Counted from the first letter of the stretch, positions 50,842-60,851 are shown. The stretch: 64,000 bases of DNA from UBA2231 sp964415175 (GCA_964415175.1 CAYPYG010000008.1:26122-90121); one strand, 5' to 3'. A program made the numbers and translations. Notes: generated by a model from the letters alone, not told the origin.

Positions 50842-50857
50842 ATTCCGGGCGGGCGGC

Positions 50858-51580
50858 TCAGGGCCTGAAAACCCTCTCCGCCGGCAGGTCCGTCTTCATC
50901 TCTATCACCTTGGAGACGAAGACCAGGTCCGGGGGCGCGTATTTCAGACCGTAGAGGACGCCGTTTATGGCCAGCAGCCAGCGCGGCTGGCCGGCGACCA
51001 GCGCGTCGGGGGTGAGGGAACAATAGTAGAGACCGTCGGAGCCCAGGCGCAGCGTGACCGTGCCCTCCGCCCGCGACACCGGATCGGAGTTGCGTATCAC
51101 CGCGTATTCCACCAGGTCCGCGAACTTCACCCTGGAAGAGCCGGCGTAGAGCAGGTCGAAAAGCTCGGCCATCGAGGTCTCCAGCGAGCCGCCCTTGCCG
51201 TCGGATATGAGGATGCGCCCCGCTTCGGCCCTTATCGAGAGCGCGCCGCCGGCGTACTCATAGGCGACTCCGGCCGGGAGCGCGTCCTCCCTCCAGGAGC
51301 CGGCCGTGGCGCCGGGAGCTTCGGCCCCCAGCTCGAACCAGACGTTCCATTCCGCGTCGAAAGAGACCCGGGCGCTGAAAGCCGTGCCGTCCAGGATGAA
51401 CCGCCTGGAAGAGGCGAGGCGCTCGGCCTGGAGACGCTCCAGGGGCATGCGCGTCACTTCCAGCACCGGCGCGGGGCGGAGCTCCGCCGCGAAAGCGGCG
51501 TTGCCGCGGGCGGGCGAGTCGAACTCCAGCGCGGCGGCCGGGGCCGCCGTCAGGAGCAGGGAAAGCAGGACGTTCGTCAT
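50858..51580 (-). CDS. secreted protein of unknown function
   Basis: 240 residues, signal peptide ending AAA-LE. Mostly beta: FSARVSFDAEWNVWFELG, GVAYEYAGGALSIRAEAGRILIS, then VTLRLGSDGLYYCSL and WLLAINGVLYGLKY. I do not recognise it. The ATG directly follows the TTTTT tract of the terminator of the upstream minus-strand gene, and no ribosome site is present. Either it is expressed by read-through, or its own promoter makes a leaderless transcript. Confidence 0.7.
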   Translation of the reverse strand: MTNVLLSLLLTAAPAAALEFDSPARGNAAFAAELRPAPVLEVTRMPLERLQAERLASSRRFILDGTAFSARVSFDAEWNVWFELGAEAPGATAGSWREDALPAGVAYEYAGGALSIRAEAGRILISDGKGGSLETSMAELFDLLYAGSSRVKFADLVEYAVIRNSDPVSRAEGTVTLRLGSDGLYYCSLTPDALVAGQPRWLLAINGVLYGLKYAPPDLVFVSKVIEMKTDLPAERVFRP

Positions 51581-51612
51581 AAAAAGCGGAGGGCCCGCCG
51601 CGGGGCGGGCCC
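51581..51612 (-). terminator. intrinsic terminator abutting the next start codon
   Basis: On the minus strand a perfect 9-bp stem (51604-51612 with 51591-51599) is followed by TCCGCTTTTT, which is joined directly to the ATG of the gene at 51580. Confidence 0.75.
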
Positions 51613-51623
51613 TTGTCCGGCCT

Positions 51624-52160
51624 TTACTCGGTTATGTAGAGGCTGCCTTCGAGGTAGCCGGAGCCGTTCAGGCTGACATAGCTGGACGACGGCCAGCCGG
51701 AGACGGAGATATAGCCGCTGACATAGGTCGAGCCGACATATTTCCCGTCCTTGTAGAGCGAGACGGAAACATTGGGCCTCAGGCTGTGATGGACGTACTG
51801 GTTGGGGCGCAGCCAGACTCCTTCGTAGACGGAGACGCGCACGCTGTTGCTGGTCACGCGGCCGGAGGAGTCCCTGACCGTAGTATAGCCGCTGAAGTTG
51901 ATGGAGGTATAGCCGCCGTCCTTGGGCATCCAGCCGGTGCCGCTGAGGTTGACGTGCCCGCTGACGCGGACGTATTCGCGGTCGCCCTCGCGCACGATGA
52001 CGGCCTTGAGATCGGGCTCCGGCAGCTTGAGGTCGGGCGCGCCGGCGGCGAGCTCGGCCTTCAGCACGGCCAGCCCCTTTCCGAACTCCGCCTCGCCGGC
52101 CGCCATGGCGGGACCGGCGGCGAAAGCGGCGAGCGTCAGGGAAAATAGTATTTTTTTCAT
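51624..52160 (-). CDS. small secreted beta-repeat protein of unknown function
   Basis: 178 residues, signal peptide ending AMA-AG, ribosome site AGGAGGGG. After a short helix, the mature part is all beta. It has repeated VSGHVNLSG, YTSINFSGYTTV, YVSGYISVSG and YVSLNGSGYLEGSLYI strands, about every 20-25 residues, suggesting a beta sandwich or short solenoid. No family recognised. The gene diverges from another short-repeat secreted protein at 52375, which may be functionally linked. Confidence 0.72.
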   Translation of the reverse strand: MKKILFSLTLAAFAAGPAMAAGEAEFGKGLAVLKAELAAGAPDLKLPEPDLKAVIVREGDREYVRVSGHVNLSGTGWMPKDGGYTSINFSGYTTVRDSSGRVTSNSVRVSVYEGVWLRPNQYVHHSLRPNVSVSLYKDGKYVGSTYVSGYISVSGWPSSSYVSLNGSGYLEGSLYITE

Positions 52161-52277
52161 CGGATAACCCCTCCTGGTATTTACCTTCCGTTAAATTATA
52201 GCAAAGAGCGGGCCGGCGCGGACCGCCCGGAAAGGCGGCCGGCCGGCCCCCGGCTTGACCCGTCAAGGGCCCAGCCG

Positions 52278-52324
52278 GGCATAGGCCCAAATACCGGCGC
52301 GGCGGGGGCCTCCCGTCCATTGTG
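52278..52324 (+). promoter_or_regulatory. 47-bp conserved intergenic element, copy B
   Basis: Ungapped match to 9384-9430 (36/47 identical, same 30-bp spacing between its YCC boxes). It ends 50 bases before the start of the GG-N repeat protein and is followed by an AT-rich TATATA region. The remaining space between 52161 and 52374 shows no gene. Confidence 0.55.
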
Positions 52325-52374
52325 ACCGGACCGCGTTTTTGCAAAAATATATATGAGTTCAACGGAGGACAAAG

Positions 52375-53337
52375 ATGACCTATCCCCTCATTTCTCTTAC
52401 CCTGATACTGGCGGTCTCCCCGGCGATGGCCGGAGGGCTTGAATCGATGACGGCGGCCCAGGTGGCGGCCTCGCCGTCCGCCGTGGTCCTGCCCGCCGAA
52501 CCGGCCGCGGACCTGAAGGCCAATACCCTGCCCCAGGCGCTGCGCAAGATAAAGCTCAACGCGGCCGACGAGGGCATGAACGATACGCTCGTAGGCCTGC
52601 TGCGCGACGGCCTTGACATCGACTGGGTCCTGCGCGACCTGGCCTCGATGGGCTTCAGGGCGAAGGCCTATACCGGCGCCGCCGGCGGCCATTTCGTCAT
52701 GGTCGACGTCAAAGGCCTGGACGAGTCCGATTACGCCATAGGGCTGGCCCGGGTCTACTACGTGACCGAGGTCCGCGTCGGGCGGGCGATATACGAGGAG
52801 ATCTTCGGCGGCGGCGCCAAGTCGACCTACGCCGTGAAGCAGGGGATGATAAAGGGCGGCATGAACGGCTCCCCCGTGGACATAAAGATAGACAAGGTGC
52901 GCTGGACCGTCAAGGGCGGCATGAACCACGGCCCCGTGGACATAGCCATAGACCACGAGGCCCGCACGATAAAGGGCGGAGCCAACCTCAGCCCGGTGGA
53001 CCTGCGCTTCGAATGGTCGAAGGAAAAGGTCCTGGTGGAAGGCGGCGCCAACCACAGCCCCGTCCGTTACCTGGCCGACTGGGAGAAGGGCGAGCTCACC
53101 GGCTACGCGAACAACGCCCCCCTCAGGATAACCTTCGACATGAAGGAGGGCCAGGCCGGGGAGAGGACCGTAGAGCTGTCCGGCTACGCCGGGCACGCCC
53201 CGGTGGCGCTCAGCTTCGACAAGGTCTCCGGCCGCCTCACCGGCGGCATGAACCATTCCCCGGTGGACGTCACGCTGGTGAACTGCGACCTCTACGACTT
53301 CCTGCAGTACTTCTTCCTCTTCGCGGGGAAGAACTGA
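52375..53337 (+). CDS. secreted protein with seven ~20-residue GG-N-x-PV repeats
   Basis: 320 residues, signal peptide ending AMA-GG, ribosome site GGAGG. Residues about 20-155 are mixed alpha/beta without a recognised family. From about 160 to 310 there are seven consecutive repeats of G-G-(M/A)-N-(H/N)-(S/A)-P-V-(D)-hydrophobic with about 20-residue spacing (two units are longer), each reading as two short strands. This predicts a small beta solenoid or beta helix. The Asn-His-Ser-Pro core would form a ladder along one face. The repeats also resemble polymer-like coats. I know no named family with this repeat. Confidence 0.78.
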   Translation: MTYPLISLTLILAVSPAMAGGLESMTAAQVAASPSAVVLPAEPAADLKANTLPQALRKIKLNAADEGMNDTLVGLLRDGLDIDWVLRDLASMGFRAKAYTGAAGGHFVMVDVKGLDESDYAIGLARVYYVTEVRVGRAIYEEIFGGGAKSTYAVKQGMIKGGMNGSPVDIKIDKVRWTVKGGMNHGPVDIAIDHEARTIKGGANLSPVDLRFEWSKEKVLVEGGANHSPVRYLADWEKGELTGYANNAPLRITFDMKEGQAGERTVELSGYAGHAPVALSFDKVSGRLTGGMNHSPVDVTLVNCDLYDFLQYFFLFAGKN

Positions 53338-53374
53338 CCCGGCGAGCGGAACCTTTCCACCGCCCCGGAAAAAA

Positions 53375-53399
53375 GCCCCCGGCCTCCGCCGGGGGCTTT
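53375..53399 (+). terminator. intrinsic terminator
   Basis: GCCCCCGGC (53375-53383), CTCC loop, GCCGGGGGC (53388-53396), then TTTC. Flanked by A6 on the left. Confidence 0.7.
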
Positions 53400-53422
53400 C
53401 TATTGCATTGGCGGCCTATTTA

Positions 53423-53428
53423 TATAAT
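53423..53428 (+). promoter_or_regulatory. -10 box of the barrel/kinase operon
   Basis: TATAAT 11 bases before the ATG at 53440; only a weak CCGGA precedes the start. Confidence 0.4.
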
Positions 53429-53439
53429 AATAATCCGGA

Positions 53440-54282
53440 ATGAAGATCCTCCTCTCCCCGCTGCTCGCCCTGGCGCTGGTCTCGCCGGCCTCCGCCTGGT
53501 GGCTGGACGCCGATCATTCCTTCGGCGACGGGGACCTGCGGAAGACCGCCGTCTCGGCCTTTTTCAAGCCTTCGGCCCGCCTGGTGACCGGCGTGAACGC
53601 CGGTTTCTGGTCGTATGGCGGCGCGTATCCGGACAAGGTCTGGACGCTGCGCCTGCCGGCCATGCTCACCGTCGGCGAAGGACTGCTGACCCTCAAGCCC
53701 TTCTTCTATCCCGAGCGCGGCGTCCGCGATTCCTCGGCCTGGGGGGCCAAGGCCGGCTTCATGATGCCGGTGACGAACGAAGGGCCGGACGGCTACACGC
53801 AGCTGAGCCTCTCCGCGGCCGGGGCCGCCCAGCGGACCCGTTCCCTCGCGGGCGCGGCCGAGGACCTCTCCGCCTGGGCGTTCGAGGCCCAGATCGAGAA
53901 GAACTATTACGACCAGTTCTTCTTCCTGGCGCACGCGGCGGGCTTCATGTCGGACGGCCCCTCCGCCTCCTCGCTGCCGGCGCCCGCGCTCGATCACTCG
54001 GACCTGGCTTTCCTCGGCGCTTTCGCCCCCGTCACCGCGGAGCCGGAGTGGTCCGCCGGGCTGCAGTTCGCCCGCAACATGGCCCCCGACTACGATAGCC
54101 ACGTTTACGCGGGATTTAGTAGAATATCCCTCAAGTCGGACCGCCAGGCGTCTTCCGGCATTTTCGGCATCAGGCTGAAGCTCTGGGAGACCTGCTCGCT
54201 CGATCTGGGGTACAACCTTTACAAGGCGGACGGTTCCGGCTCGAAAGACCGCTACAAAATGCTATACCAGGTGTTCTTCTGA
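53440..54282 (+). CDS. predicted outer-membrane beta-barrel protein
   Basis: 280 residues, signal peptide ending ASA-WW. Ten or more alternating hydrophobic/polar strands (LVTGVNAGFWSYG, WTLRLPAMLTVG, LTLKPFFYP, GIFGIRLKLWETCSLDLGYNLY) and a final aromatic YQVFF, the usual barrel-assembly ending. No family recognised. Its stop overlaps the start of a GAF histidine kinase (TGATG at 54280-54284), so the two are made together. This could couple an envelope signal to the kinase. Confidence 0.7.
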   Translation: MKILLSPLLALALVSPASAWWLDADHSFGDGDLRKTAVSAFFKPSARLVTGVNAGFWSYGGAYPDKVWTLRLPAMLTVGEGLLTLKPFFYPERGVRDSSAWGAKAGFMMPVTNEGPDGYTQLSLSAAGAAQRTRSLAGAAEDLSAWAFEAQIEKNYYDQFFFLAHAAGFMSDGPSASSLPAPALDHSDLAFLGAFAPVTAEPEWSAGLQFARNMAPDYDSHVYAGFSRISLKSDRQASSGIFGIRLKLWETCSLDLGYNLYKADGSGSKDRYKMLYQVFF

Positions 54283-55844
54283 TGATAGTGCAGACCCAGG
54301 AAAGTCTCGAGATGCTCGTGATGGTGTCGCGGCTTCTGTCGTCGAAGCTGGACATCTCCGAACTGCTGACCACCATCATGCGCCTGGCCTCGCGCGTGGT
54401 GGGGGCGGAGCGGGCCTCGCTTTACCTGCTGGACGAGAAGACGCAGGAACTCTATTTCGACGTGGCGCTGGGCCTGCCCGCGGAAGTGGCCAAGATGCGC
54501 CTGAAGCTCGGCGAGGGCGTCGCCGGCGTCTGCGCCAAAGAAGGCCGCTCCATAATCTCCAACGACGTGGCGGGCGACAACAGGCACGCCGGCAAGGTGG
54601 ACGCCAGGTCCGGGTTCGTGACGCGCTCGCTGCTGACCTGCCCGATGGTCATCAAGGGCAAGGCCATAGGCGTGGTGCAGGCCATCAACAAGACCGACGG
54701 CGACTTCACCGAGACCGACAGGAACAATTTCGAGGCCTTCGCCTCCCAGGCCGCCATCGCGATAGAGAACTCCCGCCTCTTCTCCTCCGTAAAAGAGGAG
54801 AAACGCAAGCTGGAGACGGTCTTCAGGAAAGTGCGGGAAGGGGCCGTGCTCACCGGGCCGGACGGGGAGATCCTGATGGCCAACAACGCGGCCAGGCTCT
54901 TCCTCGAGTTCGAGAAGTTCCGGTTCGCCGACATGCGCGAGGTCTTCCGCACTTTCTGCACCGAAGAAGCCTACGACGAACTCGTCGCTTCGTGCGAGAC
55001 GACGGGCAAGTTCGATTTTCTCAGGGAAAAACCCAAGCGGCTCTACCTGGAAGGGACCGCCATACGCCTCTTCAAACCGCAGAAGGAAGGCGAGGAGCCG
55101 GAGACGGAGGGCAGGCTCTGGATACTTTCGGACGTCACGGCCCAGCGGACCGAGGAGCGGATGGCCCGCAACTTCCTCTCGCTCATCTCGCACAAGTTCA
55201 AGACCCCCCTGGCCGCGATCAGCGGCTACGCGCAGATACTCTCCGACGAGTCCCATTCGGGCGAGCTGCCCGACATCGTGCGCAAGTCGGCCGGCACGAT
55301 CTTCTCCCAGAGCGCCAAACTGACCGGCCTCGTGGAAAGCCTGCTCGATTTCGTGACCGTGGACGGCCTGGAACCGGGGACGCTGGACCGGACCTCCTTC
55401 GACGCGGCCGAGCTGGCCAGGGAAGTCGTGGAGCTCACCAGGCGCCGCCTGAACCTGGAGAACGTCTCCCTGCGGCTGGCCTTCCCCGAGCCGGTGACCG
55501 TGCGCGGGGACAGGGGCCTGCTGAAGAGCGCCCTCAAGAACCTGGTGGAGAACGCCGTCAAGTTCAACCCGGCCAAAGAGAAGCTCGTGGTCATCTCCGC
55601 GGCGGTCAGGGACGGCAAGGTCCTCCTCTCCGTCGGCGACAACGGCCCCGGCATACCCGGGGAGGAGCACGCCAACATCTTCAACAAGTTCTACCAGGTG
55701 GAGGCTTCTTTCACCGGCCAGGTGGAGGGCTGGGGCATAGGCCTGGCGCTGGTCCGCAAGGTGGCGGAAGTGCACGGCGGCCGCGCGCTGGTCAAGTCGC
55801 AGCTGCAGAAAGGTTCCGCTTTCACGATAGTCCTGCCGCAATAA
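54282..55844 (+). CDS. soluble GAF-domain sensor histidine kinase
   Basis: 520 residues, no TM helix. GAF domain (about 20-165; LLDEKTQELYFDVALGLP, GVCAKEGRSIISNDV), PAS-like region (about 180-290; AVLTGPDGEILMANNAARL), HisKA with phospho-acceptor His304 in LISHKFKTPLAAISGY, and HATPase_c with N box NLVENAVKFNP, G1 VGDNGPGIPG and G2 GWGIGLALVRKV. No response regulator gene is next to it, so the partner lies elsewhere. The GAF domain suggests a cytoplasmic small-molecule or redox signal. Confidence 0.9.
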   Translation: MIVQTQESLEMLVMVSRLLSSKLDISELLTTIMRLASRVVGAERASLYLLDEKTQELYFDVALGLPAEVAKMRLKLGEGVAGVCAKEGRSIISNDVAGDNRHAGKVDARSGFVTRSLLTCPMVIKGKAIGVVQAINKTDGDFTETDRNNFEAFASQAAIAIENSRLFSSVKEEKRKLETVFRKVREGAVLTGPDGEILMANNAARLFLEFEKFRFADMREVFRTFCTEEAYDELVASCETTGKFDFLREKPKRLYLEGTAIRLFKPQKEGEEPETEGRLWILSDVTAQRTEERMARNFLSLISHKFKTPLAAISGYAQILSDESHSGELPDIVRKSAGTIFSQSAKLTGLVESLLDFVTVDGLEPGTLDRTSFDAAELAREVVELTRRRLNLENVSLRLAFPEPVTVRGDRGLLKSALKNLVENAVKFNPAKEKLVVISAAVRDGKVLLSVGDNGPGIPGEEHANIFNKFYQVEASFTGQVEGWGIGLALVRKVAEVHGGRALVKSQLQKGSAFTIVLPQ

Positions 55845-55847
55845 TAC

Positions 55848-55906
55848 CGGGACGGCGGGCCCCTCCCTTTCGCGAAGGGAGAAGGCCGCCGTCCCGATAT
55901 TTTTTT
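55848..55906 (+). terminator. intrinsic terminator of the kinase operon
   Basis: CGGGACGGCGG (55848-55858) and CCGCCGTCCCG (55886-55896) form an 11-bp perfect stem with an inner CCCTTTCGCGAAGGG hairpin, followed by T7. On the other strand it directly follows rnpB and may trim or stop that transcript. Confidence 0.85.
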
Positions 55907-56289
55907 ATCGCCGGACTGTACCCCGAATTCTGTCCGCCGCCCGGAGGCGGCTGGAGGACCATTTGTCTGAGCGGCCCACTTGGCGTCTCCGCCCGAAGGC
56001 GGATGGACGGGCATCCGGGACGCCGCTTTGGCCTTGCTTCAGGTGGGGCTTGCCCTGCCCCGCCGGTCGCCCGGCGGGCGGTGCGCTCTTACCGCACCTT
56101 TTCACCCTTGCCCTCGCGGGCGGTATGTTCTCTGTGGCGCTTTCCGTCGGCCGGGGATCTGGCCCCGGCCTCCCGGCCTATGGCCGGCCGCGTAAGCGGC
56201 CGGCTTTGAACCGGCACCCTGCCCTGTGAAGTTCGGAAGTTCCTCCCCGGCGCCCTCGCGGACCCCGGAGCGGCCCTCCGTCCGGCGAT
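55907..56289 (-). ncRNA. rnpB: RNase P RNA (bacterial type A)
   Basis: About 383 nt on the minus strand; matures the 5' ends of tRNAs with protein RnpA. P1 is a perfect 10-bp helix (56280-56289 with 55907-55916). In order: GGAGGAACTTCCGAACTTC and CACAGGGCAGGGTGCC (CR-I region), AGAACATACCGCC (CR-II), GCAAGGGTGAAAAGGTGCGG and TAAGAGCGCACCGC (CR-III), GAAGCAAGGCCAAA, AGACAAATGGTCCTCC and the 3' ACAGAATTCGGGGTACA (CR-V). The CR-I version GGAACTTCC replaces the common GGAAAGTCC. It starts eight bases after the zinc-ribbon protein gene and may share its transcript. Confidence 0.95.
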
Positions 56290-56296
56290 AAAATCC

Positions 56297-57073
56297 TTAT
56301 GTCCCCCGGGCCTGCGCTTCCGGAGCGCCGAATACGGTGGCCCTGAGATACATGAGCCGCTGGCACTCGCCGCAGACGGCTAAGCCGTCGGGCTTGAGCA
56401 GGTCCACCGCTTCCTGCGGGCGCAGCCGCATATGGCAGCCGCCGCAGGAAAGCTTGTCCCCGGGCTGGCCCGAGACCTCGGCCACGGCCTGGCCCTTGAG
56501 CCGGCCCCTTAAAAATTCGTACCTCTCCAGGAGATCGGGCTGGATGGAGCCCGTGAGCTCCGCGCGCCGTTCCCTGAGCCCGTCGCCGGCCGACGCGAGC
56601 GCGGCCGCGCCCGCGTCCAGCGCCGCCAGTTTCTCCCCGAGCGAGACTTCGAGCGACCTGACGACGGCCTGCTCGGCTTTCTCCGCGGCGGCGGCGGCGT
56701 CTATCCTCTCCAGCAGCTCCAGCACGGCGGTCTCGGCCTCGTCCTTCTCCCGCGCGGCGAAGGCTATCTCGTTCTCCAGCGCTTTATAGGCGTCGTTGCT
56801 CTTGATCTGGTTCAGGTCCCGCTGGTGCTTGCGGATCTCCTCTTCCTTGCCCGCGGCCTTGAGCTCCATGTTCTTTTTTTCCACCTGGAGCCTGGTCAGT
56901 TCCGCCTTTGCGGCGGCCAGCGCGCCTTTCCTGGCCTCGAAAGCGGCCTCCTCGGCCGCCTTGCGGGAGGGGACGGCGGCCAGGTCCCTGGCGTTCTCGT
57001 CCAGGGCGAGGTCCAGCGCCTGCAGCGCTATCAGCGCTTTCACGCTTTCTTTAGTCGCTTTGAATACGGCCAT
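56297..57073 (-). CDS. coiled-coil protein with C4 zinc ribbon (DUF164/CdsZ-like)
   Basis: 258 residues from the ATG at 57071-57073; the longer frame begins with an unlikely Trp-rich leader. Residues about 10-190 are a long antiparallel coiled coil (KAELTRLQVEKKNMELKAAGKEEE-type heptads, split here across the hairpin turn). Residues about 205-240 hold the zinc ribbon C-G-G-C...C-G-E-C (KLSCGGCHMRLRP, LAVCGECQRLMY). Proteins of this family are widespread; CdsZ of Chlamydia is one. The gene directly precedes rnpB and follows metF by seven bases. Confidence 0.85.
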   Translation of the reverse strand: MAVFKATKESVKALIALQALDLALDENARDLAAVPSRKAAEEAAFEARKGALAAAKAELTRLQVEKKNMELKAAGKEEEIRKHQRDLNQIKSNDAYKALENEIAFAAREKDEAETAVLELLERIDAAAAAEKAEQAVVRSLEVSLGEKLAALDAGAAALASAGDGLRERRAELTGSIQPDLLERYEFLRGRLKGQAVAEVSGQPGDKLSCGGCHMRLRPQEAVDLLKPDGLAVCGECQRLMYLRATVFGAPEAQARGT

Positions 57074-57080
57074 GCGGGAA

Positions 57081-57974
57081 TTATACCAATCTGCGGACCC
57101 GGGGAGGGCCGACACGCCTGAAAACCTCGCGCGTCGCCTTCGACCTGTTGAAAGTGTAGAAGTGCAGCCCCGGCACCCCGGCGGCCAGCAGCTCCTCCGC
57201 CTGCGCGGAGGCGTAGTCCAGTCCGAAAGAGAAGAGCGCCTCCTTGTCGCCGGCGTGCTTTTCCAGGCCGGCCGAAAGGGCGGGCGGCACGGCGATGCCC
57301 TGGCCGGAGACGAAATTGTCCCGCTGGCGCGGGCTGGTGAGCGGCATCAGGCCCGGGATTATCGGGGCCCCGATCCCGGCCGCCGCCGCGGCGTCCCGGA
57401 AACGGAAAAAAGCGGAATTGTCGAAAAAGACCTGCGTTATGGCGAACTCTCCGCCGGCGTCGAGCTTCTGCTTGAGCCTTCGCACGTCCTCCGCCAGGCT
57501 CGGAGCCTCGGGATGCTTCTCGGGATAGGCCGCGACGCCGACGCAGAAATCGCCGCCGGCCTTCACGGCCGGCACCAGGTCGGAGGCGTAGGCGAACGCG
57601 CGCTCCCCGCCGCGCTCCGGGTCCAGGTCGCCCCTCAGGGCCAGCACGTTCTCGAGCCCCAGGATCTTCACGAGCTTGAGGGTCTCCGCCAGCGTGCGGC
57701 GGTCCCGTATTATGGACGTGGTCAGGTGGGCCATGACCTCGAGAGAGAACTCGTGCCTGAGCACGCCGCTGAGCGCCAGCGTATTGGAGATGCTGGCGAA
57801 GTTCCAGTCGGGCAGGTATTTCTGCGAAAGGGTGATGGAGACGAAGTCGGGGCCGAGGTCCTTCAGCTCGGAGATGGCGGACTTCAGCGCCGGGATATCC
57901 TCCTCCTTCTTGGGCGGGTAGAACTCGAAGGAGAAGGTCCGCCTTCCCGAGGCCAGCAGCGAGCCGATCTTCAT
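57081..57974 (-). CDS. metF: 5,10-methylenetetrahydrofolate reductase
   Basis: 297 residues from the ATG at 57972-57974, which overlaps the lepB stop by four bases; E. coli MetF has 296. It makes 5-methyl-THF for methionine synthesis. Catalytic Glu in FSFEFYPPK, FAD/folate motifs VLALRGDLDPE, VGVAAYPEKHPEA, AITQVFFDN and PIIPGLMPLTS. FGLDYASAQAEELLAAGVPGLHFYTFN closes the TIM barrel. The folate-binding Asp in RGD is present. Confidence 0.95.
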   Translation of the reverse strand: MKIGSLLASGRRTFSFEFYPPKKEEDIPALKSAISELKDLGPDFVSITLSQKYLPDWNFASISNTLALSGVLRHEFSLEVMAHLTTSIIRDRRTLAETLKLVKILGLENVLALRGDLDPERGGERAFAYASDLVPAVKAGGDFCVGVAAYPEKHPEAPSLAEDVRRLKQKLDAGGEFAITQVFFDNSAFFRFRDAAAAAGIGAPIIPGLMPLTSPRQRDNFVSGQGIAVPPALSAGLEKHAGDKEALFSFGLDYASAQAEELLAAGVPGLHFYTFNRSKATREVFRRVGPPRVRRLV

Positions 57975-58948
57975 TCCGGCGCCGAGATCCTGGAGGGCGG
58001 CCAGTATGTGAACCAGGCCCGTCCTTTCACGAGGGAGGCCGGCACGGGCCCCCAGTAGCGCGAATCGCACGAACGGTCGCGGTTGTCGCCCAGGACCAGG
58101 TAGTGCCCGTCCGGAACGGTCACGGGCCCGAAATTGTCGCGCACCCGCTCCGCGTACATCTTGCCCAGGCTGCGCGTCTCCCAGAAGTTCTGGTAGGCCG
58201 CGGCCGGCAGGCCCGGGATGCCCGGATAACGGAAGTTGTCCGTATACCGCGCGTAGGGTTCCTCGCCCAGCGGTTCGCCGTTCACCAGGACCCGCCCGTC
58301 GCGCAGTTCCACTTTGTCGCCGGGCAGGCCGACGACGCGCTTGATGAAATCCTTGCCGTACTGGGAACCGCCGCACTGGACCTCCGACGGGTCCTCCGAG
58401 GGGAAGCGGAAAACGACTATGTCCAGCCGCTTCGGCTCCCGGAAGGAGAGGAACTTCTTCCCGGTATAGGGAACGCGGAAGCCGTAGACGAACTTGTTCA
58501 CGAAAAGGTGGTCGCCCTCCATGAAGGTCGTGCGCATGGAGCCGGAAGGGATCTTGAAGGCCTGCACGAACAGGTACATCACGACCGAGGCCAGCAGCAC
58601 CGCCGAGAAGACCGTCTCGGACCAGTCGAGGTCCCCCTTTATGAGGGCCTCGCCTTTACCGGCCGCGGGGCGGCGGAACCAGGACCAGGCGAAGCCCGCG
58701 GCGGCGGCCGCCGCGCCGAAGAGGAGCTGGCGGCCGCTGAACAGGGCGGCGGTAAAAGCCTCGCCTCCCCGGTTGTCCAGCGTCACGACCAGCAGCAGGG
58801 CCGCGATGCAGGACATCAGCGCCACGAAGAAGGCGTGCCAGGCCCGCAGGAAGCGGGGCGAGGCGAACTTCTTCTTCTCTTCGAACACGCGCGTCAGGTA
58901 ATAATGCAGGCCCACCAGCAGCCCGATCCAGAAAAGTTTTTCTTCCAT
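57971..58948 (-). CDS. lepB: signal peptidase I
   Basis: 325 residues. It removes signal peptides at the outer face of the inner membrane. Three or four N-terminal TM helices (about 5-20, 38-57, 70-90, 112-128) precede the catalytic domain. Nucleophile Ser137 in IPSGSMRTTF and general base Lys203 in DFIKRVVGLPGD are present, plus the closing GDNRDRSCDSRYWG box. The catalytic domain carries an insert with a possible Cys (VQCGGSQYG) and a long loop before box E. Coupled to metF; follows lepA by 37 bases. Confidence 0.95.
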   Translation of the reverse strand: MEEKLFWIGLLVGLHYYLTRVFEEKKKFASPRFLRAWHAFFVALMSCIAALLLVVTLDNRGGEAFTAALFSGRQLLFGAAAAAAGFAWSWFRRPAAGKGEALIKGDLDWSETVFSAVLLASVVMYLFVQAFKIPSGSMRTTFMEGDHLFVNKFVYGFRVPYTGKKFLSFREPKRLDIVVFRFPSEDPSEVQCGGSQYGKDFIKRVVGLPGDKVELRDGRVLVNGEPLGEEPYARYTDNFRYPGIPGLPAAAYQNFWETRSLGKMYAERVRDNFGPVTVPDGHYLVLGDNRDRSCDSRYWGPVPASLVKGRAWFTYWPPSRISAPE

Positions 58949-58985
58949 TTTTTAAGTCTCCGTTTATGACCCGGGAACGGGGGCG

Positions 58986-60800
<1,815 letters not shown>

Positions 60801-60851
60801 AAAAAAGACGAAGCCGGATGACTGACGCCCGGGCGCCCGCCCGGGGGAAGG

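Noticed and set aside
57081..58376. A 431-codon version of metF
   Set aside because: The first 134 residues are lepB in another frame; the normal MetF start is at 57974.
60801..60851. A terminator between ptsI and lepA
   Set aside because: There is a CCCGGGC hairpin, but its T run lies more than 20 bases away, directly at the lepA start, so termination is doubtful.
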